NCBI RefSeq assembly: GCF_042432905.1
Contig: NZ_JBHLWI010000008.1
Coordinates: 1 to 64,000 of the forward strand
Length of the DNA: 64,000 nucleotides
Direction: 5' to 3'
Source of the DNA: Fontibacter flavus
GTDB taxonomy: Bacteria; Bacteroidota; Bacteroidia; Cytophagales; Cyclobacteriaceae
Made by a program: the position numbers and the translations under genes. Under the pieces are notes generated by a model, which saw nothing but the letters and a program-made list of their open reading frames with translations, was not told where the DNA came from and made no database searches. This document shows, piece by piece, positions 45,360 to 52,742 of this stretch; positions within the stretch are counted from its first letter, which is position 1, and every line of letters starts with the position of its first letter.

Positions 45360-45542
45360 TTAACAAGATGTTAAAGATCCAACAGAACACCTGCAATCAG
45401 ATTTACAGGTAACACAAGCGCTACAGCTTGAACCAACGCAGCATTTGAAGTTTCCGTACCCCCCAGTAATCTTCTTCATCTGACTTCTTTCCAATACTTC
45501 ATCAGAAGTAAGTCTGAGCATTTCTAAACTTAACTTTTTCAT
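45360..45542 (-). CDS. P5: double-glycine-leader Cys-rich peptide (8 Cys)
   Basis: 60-residue precursor. The leader ends MKKITGG. The 32-residue core begins YGNFKCCVGSSC and contains eight cysteines: CC-x4-C-x2-C-x2-C-x3-C-x-C-x6-C. It is rich in Ser and almost free of other hydrophobic residues. A quarter of the core is Cys, so it must be disulfide-bonded or metal-binding. Covarying upstream element at 45584-45604. Paired lipoprotein: L5. Confidence 0.85.
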   Translation of the reverse strand: MKKLSLEMLRLTSDEVLERSQMKKITGGYGNFKCCVGSSCSACVTCKSDCRCSVGSLTSC

Positions 45543-45558
45543 GATAATAGATTTTAAT

Positions 45559-45631
45559 GAATATTAACATCTCCAGGCATTAAGGTCAGCCGAAGACTCT
45601 GACCATTCATCGCGATTGAATATTTTTTACA
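45559..45631 (-). promoter_or_regulatory. Conserved upstream element with covarying inverted repeat (P5)
   Basis: GGTCAG (45584-45589) and CTGACC (45599-45604) around CCGAAGACT, with the TCGCGA palindrome next to it. Same distance (about 42 nt) to the ATG as in P2-P4. Confidence 0.7.
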
Positions 45632-45671
45632 CCCACAACTAATCATTTAAAATATGTAATTCTTAAAAATA

Positions 45672-46904
45672 TTAGTGGTTAAATGATTTCAATTCAAATA
45701 TTTTCCCCCAATAAAAGTCTCTTTCAATTTCATTTTCAAAAACGAAAAGAAATTTATTGTTTCCCAAATAAGATACCTTTTTCCAAAATGAAGGATGACC
45801 ATTGTGCTCTGGTAAAACTACTTGACTCCCATTTCTAGAAGAAAAATCATAATAATAACCGTAAAACAAGGGATCAGGGGCTTCAATGGCATCAGCTTCA
45901 CTGTCATTCATTCTTATATTTTTACCTTGATTGTAAACAAAGAAAATCCGCTCATTATCCAAAGATATAACATCATTGATGTGGCTATTTATATCACTTG
46001 CTTTATTAAAATGCCGATAGTTATCAATTGTCATAGATTTGTAATCCAATCCAATAGGCTCTTTAAATCCTGGGACATCGAATTTTATTTTCTCTATTGG
46101 ATACTTTGATTCTCCAATACTGTACGTATAAATGATCGGCGTCAAATTGAAAAAAAGATTCACATTCCCGCCATCCACAAAAGTCTTTGGTGAATAACTG
46201 TTATACTTAAAATCAGAGAAAAAAACACTCATAGTGTCTAAGTGACCGAACTCAGTTATTTCAAATTGATTTGTTATTTGAGAGTATTCATATTGAAGCC
46301 AAATTGGCACAGAATCAAGAACAGCCCGATGATCTGGTCTTCTGGAAAGGCCGTCTAGGTAAATATTCGGAACGATAAATTTATTTTCCCCAACAAAGTC
46401 CAGTTCATTAGAAGGCATTCCTCCCCTTAGGCTTTTGTTTGGGTCATTAAAGGGGATACTCTTCACCCATTCACCCTGATAACTGAAATAAGATAGCTTT
46501 TTATTATCCATGAAAATCAAGTGTCCGTTGTTTATCGTAACGAATGACAGATTCCGGGTATAATCTTTAGGCCCCTCTCCCTGATGATTAAATGAGTTCT
46601 GAAGCCTACCCTTTGAATCAAGAACATGGAAAGTCTGATCAAGATAGCTATAAGCTAAAAGTTTACCATCAATAACTTTGGGGAATACCAAGCCAAACTC
46701 GTAGGGTATCTCAATTTTTACAGAATCCACAAGCTCAAGATAGAAACCTAAATCCTTAATTTCGGAATTTTCATTCCGGTTACATGAAGTGAAAAAAAAG
46801 GAATTAATTGAAATAAAGATTGTTATTAATAAAAAACAGACACTAGGACTATTCAATCTCTTCAAAACTGATCTCAGGAATTTGTTGTATGATAAGAACA
46901 TCAT
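45672..46904 (-). CDS. L6: orphan 6-bladed propeller lipoprotein
   Basis: Start chosen at MMFLSYNKFLRSVL (46904); the open frame to 46991 uses a TTG and overlaps a repeat. This gives 410 residues with lipobox FFFTSC. Propeller motif QNSFNHQGEGPKDYTR. It heads the minus-strand cluster and has no peptide gene before it: the sequence upstream is a copy of the repeat found before VKOR. It may be a partner of a lost peptide or a shared component. Confidence 0.75.
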   Translation of the reverse strand: MMFLSYNKFLRSVLKRLNSPSVCFLLITIFISINSFFFTSCNRNENSEIKDLGFYLELVDSVKIEIPYEFGLVFPKVIDGKLLAYSYLDQTFHVLDSKGRLQNSFNHQGEGPKDYTRNLSFVTINNGHLIFMDNKKLSYFSYQGEWVKSIPFNDPNKSLRGGMPSNELDFVGENKFIVPNIYLDGLSRRPDHRAVLDSVPIWLQYEYSQITNQFEITEFGHLDTMSVFFSDFKYNSYSPKTFVDGGNVNLFFNLTPIIYTYSIGESKYPIEKIKFDVPGFKEPIGLDYKSMTIDNYRHFNKASDINSHINDVISLDNERIFFVYNQGKNIRMNDSEADAIEAPDPLFYGYYYDFSSRNGSQVVLPEHNGHPSFWKKVSYLGNNKFLFVFENEIERDFYWGKIFELKSFNH

Positions 46905-46922
46905 AATTGATTTCAATTCTAC

Positions 46923-46999
46923 ATAAAAACTTAGGTTAAAAACAGCTTCATCAGAAATAATCTCTTTCAAAAGATCACTTACGTTGTTCAACTTAAAAA
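46923..46999. repeat. Direct repeat, copy 2 (upstream of L6)
   Basis: Homologous to 39287-39358 over about 70 bp, with few differences. It marks the right end of the recognisable peptide locus. Confidence 0.6.
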
Positions 47000-47623
47000 A
47001 TAAATATTAAAATTCGTAATCCAGCTTGGCTTACCACCCTTTATTTAACAATCAATGTCATTCGTACTGTTTTGCGTTCATTATATTTCTCTTGTCTTAT
47101 TTTTAGCCAATTTTTGAAAAAGAGGCTTCGGCTATTCCAACATCATGATCTACAAAGCATGCCTGATTTCGTATGCCCAACTCGGCAATAGTGGTTTTGA
47201 ATTGGAGATATGATACTTTCTTGACACTAAAATCCATAATTTTAGGCAAATTCATGAACCCAACTTCAAATTTTTAGCTAAATCCATGAAGTTATATTCA
47301 AATACAACCCCCATACCAAATCCAAATTCCCTAAGATATTTCAGGAAACCTATCCGGAATCAGCGTTCAAAGTCATAAGTCCAGAGAATTTTTATGAATT
47401 GGCGGGCTTGGGATCATAAATCAAATTACAGCAATTAACGCCATTTAATTTCCATCAGCAACTTATTCCTTGAGACGGATCTAATATCCATAAATATCCA
47501 TTTCGCCTTGGCGGATCTAACATAACCAAATATCTCTTTCAACCCCTATATTCCCCTCCCCCAAAATTCATCTTGCCCACTTTTGTAAATACCCTTATCT
47601 TAAGAAATTCAAAAATTACATCT
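47000..47623. other. Gene-poor right flank of the peptide locus
   Basis: About 620 bp without a convincing gene. A 44-codon minus-strand ORF (47103-47237, start MDFSVKKVSYLQFKTT) may be a gene fragment. Two similar strings (ttaggcaaattcatgaa, ttagctaaatccatgaa) lie near 47240-47290. Looks like decayed DNA at a locus boundary. Confidence 0.4.
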
Positions 47624-50149
47624 ATGAAGAAAATATACACCTTACTCTTCGGGCTGTTGATGACCTGGAATGTCTTCGCCCAACAAAGCCCGGAAGCATT
47701 TCTAGGCTATAAAATGGGGGAAAGATTCACTCCTCATCACCGTGTAGTAGCCTATTTTGAACACCTTGCGGCAACCATGCCCAATGTCAAGTTGGTCTAT
47801 TACGGCGAGACTTATGAGCATAGACCTTTGTTCATTGCCATAGCCTCCAGTGAAGAAAATATGCGCAACCTGGACAACCTGAGAACGGACAACCTCCGCA
47901 GAACAGGACTGGTTGAAGGCACTCCTTCCACTCAGGTTACTTTTAACTGGATGCAGTATAACGTGCACGGCAATGAAGCCGTTGGTGCTGAAGCTGCCAT
48001 GATGACCTTCTGGCAAATGGTGGATCCTTCCAACACTACCTCCAAGGAATGGCTGAAAAACCAGGTGCTGATCATGGACCCCTGTGCCAATCCAGACGGA
48101 AAAGACCGCTATACCATGTGGTACAATCAGAAACAGAACAACAGACTTCAGCCAGACCCACAGTCTGTGGAGCACTTTGAGCCATGGCCAGGAGGAAGAC
48201 CTAACCACTATATGCTGGACCTGAACAGGGACTGGGCTTGGCAGACACAAAAAGAAACTGAACAAAGAATCAAACTTTACCATGACTGGATGCCGCATTT
48301 ATTTGTGGATTTTCATGAGCAGGGCATCAATGACCCATTTTACTTCGCGCCAGCCGCGCAGCCTTTGCATGAGCAGCTTTCTCCATTCCAATTGGAGTTC
48401 CAGACTTTATATGGGAAAAACACCGCCGCCAAATTTGATGCAAATGGCTGGTTTTACTTCACCAAAGAGCGCTTTGACCTGCTGTACCCAGCTTATGGGG
48501 ATACTTGGCCTACCTACAACGGCGCCATCGGTATGACCATCGAAAAAGGTGGCTCCGGCCGTGCAGGCCTCGGTATGCTCAATGCCCTGGGTGACACCGT
48601 TACCTTGGCTGAAAGGATTGCCCATACGCATGTGGCAGGTATTTCCGCAGTGGAAATGGCTGCCAAGCATGCTCAGAAACTCGCCGATGAGTTTGGCAAT
48701 TATTTCAAAAACAACAGTACCAACCCAAGGGCCAAATACAAGAGCTTTGTCATCAAAGGAGAACAAAACCCGGAAAGGGTAAAAGCGCTTCTGAATCTTT
48801 TGGATAAAAATGGCATCCAATATGGCTTCGCAGGAAACAGATCAGGTTTGAGAGGATTGGATTACTCGAGTGGAAAATCAACCACCTTCTCTACTACCGA
48901 CAAGGATATCATCGTCAATGCTTACCAGCCAAAGTCTGTCTTGACACAGGTTTTGTTTGAGCCAGAGGCTACACTACAGGATAGCATTACCTATGACATC
49001 ACGAGCTGGGCATTGCCTTATTCCTATGGCGTGCAGGCTTATGCATTGGAAACCCGATTGGATGCTGCCAAAAAATATGAAAAGTCAGCTTTCACCGCCA
49101 ATGCCGTGAGCGGCAAACCACTGGCCTATCTGGCACCTTGGAATGCTACCAAACACGCCAAGTTCCTGTCTGCTCTTTTGAATGAAGGTATCCGTGTCAG
49201 ATTTGCGGAATATGCTTTCGAAATTGAAGGAAAGAGCTATCCTGCCGGAACCCTGATCATACACAGAAATGGCAATCAGTATGTAGCCAACTATGATCAG
49301 AAAGTGGTGGATGCTGCCAACAAATTTGAAATTAGCCTGAACACCAGCAATTCAGCATTTGTCGACAAAGGAAAAGACTTCGGATCTCCTGATGTCAAGG
49401 CAATTGTAAAACCAAATGTGGCTATTTTGGGCGGTAATGGAACATCATCCCTGAATTTCGGTGAACTTTGGTATTTCTTCGAGCAGGAACTCGATTATCC
49501 TGTCAGCATCCTTGAGGCAGATAACCTGGGCAGATTTGACCTTTCCAAGTACCATGTCATCTTACTTCCATCCAGCTGGGGAACTTACCTCAATGAAAAC
49601 AATATGAAGAAAGTGATGGATTGGGTAAGAAATGGCGGTAAACTGATCGCTATCGAAAATGCCCTGAATGCTTTTGCAGATAAAAATGGATTTGACCTGA
49701 GCCGATATGATACGGAAGAGGAGAAAAAGGCTGCCGAGAAAGAGCAGAAAGAAATCCAAAATGTAGAAAGACTGGAACCGTATCAGGAAAGAGAGCGTCT
49801 GGCCATTTCCAATACAGCGGCAGGTGCCATCTACGAAGTGAGAATGGATGAAACCCATCCACTGTCTTATGGTATGGGAGGCAAATTTTATACCCTGAAA
49901 AATAACGGTTCAAGGTTCTCTTACCTAACCAATGGTGTCAACGCAGGTATTATCCCTGGCAATGATGCCTACAGATTTGGCTACATCGGCAACAAAATCA
50001 AGCCAAAGATGGCGAAATCCATGGTGTACGGCGTGGAATCCCAGGGAAGGGGACAGATCGTCTACATGGTGGACAACCCTATGTTCCGTTCCTTCTGGGA
50101 AAGCGGCAAGCTGTTGATGGCAAATGCTGTTTTCTTTGTAGGACAATAG
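47624..50149 (+). CDS. Secreted M14-family zinc carboxypeptidase
   Basis: 841 residues from the ATG at 47624; the open frame begins earlier with a TTG. Signal peptide ends WNVFAQ. M14 domain with zinc ligands His115 and Glu118 (NVHGNEAVG), His231 (VDFHEQG) and catalytic Glu307 (MTIEKGG). From about residue 600 a flavodoxin/amidotransferase-like alpha/beta domain follows (NVAILGGNGTSS, YHVILLPSSWGTYL). This architecture is common in Bacteroidota and probably digests exogenous peptides in the periplasm or outside. Monocistronic. Confidence 0.9.
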   Translation: MKKIYTLLFGLLMTWNVFAQQSPEAFLGYKMGERFTPHHRVVAYFEHLAATMPNVKLVYYGETYEHRPLFIAIASSEENMRNLDNLRTDNLRRTGLVEGTPSTQVTFNWMQYNVHGNEAVGAEAAMMTFWQMVDPSNTTSKEWLKNQVLIMDPCANPDGKDRYTMWYNQKQNNRLQPDPQSVEHFEPWPGGRPNHYMLDLNRDWAWQTQKETEQRIKLYHDWMPHLFVDFHEQGINDPFYFAPAAQPLHEQLSPFQLEFQTLYGKNTAAKFDANGWFYFTKERFDLLYPAYGDTWPTYNGAIGMTIEKGGSGRAGLGMLNALGDTVTLAERIAHTHVAGISAVEMAAKHAQKLADEFGNYFKNNSTNPRAKYKSFVIKGEQNPERVKALLNLLDKNGIQYGFAGNRSGLRGLDYSSGKSTTFSTTDKDIIVNAYQPKSVLTQVLFEPEATLQDSITYDITSWALPYSYGVQAYALETRLDAAKKYEKSAFTANAVSGKPLAYLAPWNATKHAKFLSALLNEGIRVRFAEYAFEIEGKSYPAGTLIIHRNGNQYVANYDQKVVDAANKFEISLNTSNSAFVDKGKDFGSPDVKAIVKPNVAILGGNGTSSLNFGELWYFFEQELDYPVSILEADNLGRFDLSKYHVILLPSSWGTYLNENNMKKVMDWVRNGGKLIAIENALNAFADKNGFDLSRYDTEEEKKAAEKEQKEIQNVERLEPYQERERLAISNTAAGAIYEVRMDETHPLSYGMGGKFYTLKNNGSRFSYLTNGVNAGIIPGNDAYRFGYIGNKIKPKMAKSMVYGVESQGRGQIVYMVDNPMFRSFWESGKLLMANAVFFVGQ

Positions 50150-50345
50150 GAGAGGCGAGAGTTTAGAAACGAGAGTTTAGAGACAAGAAGCTAGACCCGA
50201 TCTGTGTAAAAATGGAGATTTTGTACCAAGTACGAAGTACCATGTACCAAGAAAAAGTTCGAGTAAATTACAAGCAAGCTTGCCTAACTTTTGGTAGGAG
50301 GTGAGAGTTTAGCGTCAAGAAACAAGACTCTGGTAGGAGTCTAAT
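50150..50345. repeat. Degenerate intergenic repeats
   Basis: gcgagagtttagaaacgag, agacaagaagctagac and gtaccaagtacgaagtacc strings, the same families seen at 32535-32829. No gene. Confidence 0.5.
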
Positions 50346-50486
50346 ACCGACAGGTTATTTGCCCCGAGTTGCCACTCGGGTCTTGAAGAGAGTAATTGAC
50401 CCGGTCCTCCCAACTCCGATAGGAGTTCAATGAATGACTTGAATACTGATTTTCCGAAAACAAAGATAAAATTTAAAATTGAAAAC

Positions 50487-50569
50487 AAATACCCGATAAT
50501 TCTACTAGTCTACTAGTAAGATTATCGGGTATTTTATCTATTGGACTAGTAAAATTATCGGATTTTATC
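50487..50569. repeat. Long inverted repeat with an additional third arm
   Basis: Arm 50487-50509 (AAATACCCGATAAT, then TCTACTAGT) pairs with 50512-50534, 23 nt with two mismatches and a 2-nt spacer. A third partial arm in the second orientation (ACTAGTAAAATTATCGGATTTT) follows at 50545-50566. The remaining DNA up to 50930 holds no gene I can support. Confidence 0.65.
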
Positions 50570-50930
50570 TCTAAGCGAGCAACCAAAAAACTACACTTGA
50601 CAGATTTATTCATACCTCCTCTGTAAGCCTAGTGAACGTGGTTATCGAATTTAAAAGAGGAAGAAAAAAAGTATGTCTGTGGAAATCACAAAACAAGATC
50701 AGCTTAAAAGTCCAAGCTTCTTTTTCACTTCAAAAATTTATTTTTATAATGTCAGCCTGCTCAAATGACCTCAAACTTAAGGGCGATAAACACCTTCAAC
50801 TTAATTTTTAATCTCAAAAAAAGTGTTCTGCAAGAAATAGAAAAAGAAACCTCCATCAGCAGGCCCGAGTCTATCGTAGAAGCCATTTTCACCCAACCCT
50901 ACACCAAGGTAAAGGCAAAAAACATATGGT

Positions 50931-52484
50931 TTATTTGGAAATAAGAATTTCACCAAAGTAGTTTTTCCCAGAATTACTGACAAAAGAGATGGATTGACTA
51001 TCGGGAGACCAGGAGGGCACATTGATAGTTCCCTGTCCTCCATATAAATAAGCAATAACTCTTGGTGCCCCTCCGGAAGTTGGCATTAATTTTAACTCCA
51101 CCCGCTTATAAGAGGGATGGCTGTTCCTTGGAATATCCTCGGGAAAAGCAATATAGGCTATCCATTTCCCATCCGGTGAAATATGGGGAAACCAATTATT
51201 ATATTGGTCAAAAGTCAATTGCTCGGGATCTGAACCATCAGGTTTCATTCTCCAAATCTGCATTGTCCCGGATGCACTGCCATTATAATAAATATACTTT
51301 TCATCGGGAGAATATTCGCATCCATCTACATGTTCCCATGGTTTGGTTGAAGTAAGCGCAATTTCTTCGCCCCCATGAATATTCTTCTTATAAATATCAT
51401 AGGATTGTTTTTCTCCCCTCTGTCCAACATAGAGAACTTCTTCATTGTTAGGCGCCCAGCCATGCCAGTAAGACGGTGTTTCTTCAGTTACCAATTTGGG
51501 TTCTCCTCCTTCCAAGGGGAGTACATACACCGTAGAGCCCCAACCTGGATATCCCTCTCTTTGATGACTTATGGCCAATAATTTCCCATCAAAAGAAATC
51601 CCATGATCATTGTTATTTTTATCTGCAAATCCAGTATTGAGCTTTTCAAGATTACCCCCTTCTACAGGAATGGTGTACAAAGAACCATCCATATTGATCA
51701 ATAACTTTCTGCCGTCAGGCATCCAGTTTGGAGCCTCAAATCTCCCGTCTTTTTCATAGATAACCTTTCTTAGCCCGGTAAAAACATTCATGGTTTCCAG
51801 ACGACAACCCAAATATCCTTCCCTTCCGGGATTGTAATTTTCCCCTACGGGCCTGTCCAACCGAACATTCCAAACTTTTGCCTGTTCCGAAACATTCTCG
51901 TTATGGGAACTGATAAAAATTCCTCCTAAGACACTTCCTTTCAATGCTGACATTTTGTGCGAACCGATTACCTGAAGTGGCTCACCCGAATGTGCCGCCC
52001 TCATGATAAACTCGTTTCCGGAACGTTCCAATTGTAAAATGGAATAATGGCTCTTCGGGGGAAAAATCTCATCTTCCGGGTCTCTCATAAAGGCCCCTTT
52101 TAACTCTCTCCATTGCAGGACCGTCAATCCATCTCCATGTAAGGTTGCCGTAATATGGGCAGCATTGTCATCTTCTGATTCTCTGATCATCAAACCTACT
52201 TTTCGGTGGGGATCAGCACCATCGCCCACAAACTCAAAATTGGCCGTTAAGATGAAATCTCCTTCAATTTTTTCAAAAGCATAGTGAAACTCATCCCTTT
52301 CAAACCAGATGTTATATCCTGCTCCCTTGAGATGGTAGGACTGAGTTTGTGAATCAAATACCGTTTCACCTTTGAGTTTGGGCATACCTATATCTTTTAC
52401 ATGACTGAATATTCCAACTTTTGTTCCTTGTGCAAAGGCAAATTGAACAAGAAAAAAGCCAATTAGGGCAATTAAGTATTTCAT
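50931..52484 (-). CDS. Secreted PD40/TolB-like propeller protein with N-terminal lectin-like domain
   Basis: 517 residues with signal peptide (ending FAFAQ). The N-terminal domain (about 30-215) resembles the DUF1349/concanavalin-type sandwich (GAGYNIWFERDEFHYAFE, VGLMIRESEDDNAAHI). The C-terminal part (about 235-517) contains WD40-like PD40 repeats: PNWMPDGRKLLIN, GISFDGKLLAIS, GWAPNNEEVLYV, EYSPDEKYIYYN, HISPDGKWIAYI, SWSPDSQSISFV. Probably periplasmic and carbohydrate-related; function unknown. Divergent from the TonB receptor. Confidence 0.82.
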   Translation of the reverse strand: MKYLIALIGFFLVQFAFAQGTKVGIFSHVKDIGMPKLKGETVFDSQTQSYHLKGAGYNIWFERDEFHYAFEKIEGDFILTANFEFVGDGADPHRKVGLMIRESEDDNAAHITATLHGDGLTVLQWRELKGAFMRDPEDEIFPPKSHYSILQLERSGNEFIMRAAHSGEPLQVIGSHKMSALKGSVLGGIFISSHNENVSEQAKVWNVRLDRPVGENYNPGREGYLGCRLETMNVFTGLRKVIYEKDGRFEAPNWMPDGRKLLINMDGSLYTIPVEGGNLEKLNTGFADKNNNDHGISFDGKLLAISHQREGYPGWGSTVYVLPLEGGEPKLVTEETPSYWHGWAPNNEEVLYVGQRGEKQSYDIYKKNIHGGEEIALTSTKPWEHVDGCEYSPDEKYIYYNGSASGTMQIWRMKPDGSDPEQLTFDQYNNWFPHISPDGKWIAYIAFPEDIPRNSHPSYKRVELKLMPTSGGAPRVIAYLYGGQGTINVPSWSPDSQSISFVSNSGKNYFGEILISK

Positions 52485-52742
52485 TGTTTTGGTGTTTAAA
52501 TAAGAATTATATCAAAAAATCGGGTGCTTCTCATCATTTCATGATGGTTGAAAAATTTAGGAAAAAAAATCCACATTTTGGGCAAATCCCATGTTTCTCT
52601 GAATCAGAACATATTACAAGTTCTTCCTTCATTCACTGAAATTCCAGCTAACTGACATTTCAATCATCAAATTCAACACTTCAGTCAGTTTAAATTTTTC
52701 GGGTGTGGTTTCTTCCCCAATTTTGAATCAAATCTTATTGCC

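Noticed and set aside
32830..47000. Insertion sequence or phage origin of the peptide locus
   Set aside because: No transposase, integrase, phage gene or terminal inverted repeat was seen; the structure is explained by duplication and microhomology recombination.
47103..47237. 44-codon minus-strand ORF right of the peptide locus
   Set aside because: Too short to support; it has no leader, signal or domain. Mentioned only as a possible gene fragment.
50801..51055. 84-codon minus-strand ORF at the end of the PD40 gene
   Set aside because: It overlaps the 3' end of the PD40 gene out of frame and extends into AT-rich DNA; composition is rich in Phe/Leu as in translated non-coding sequence.
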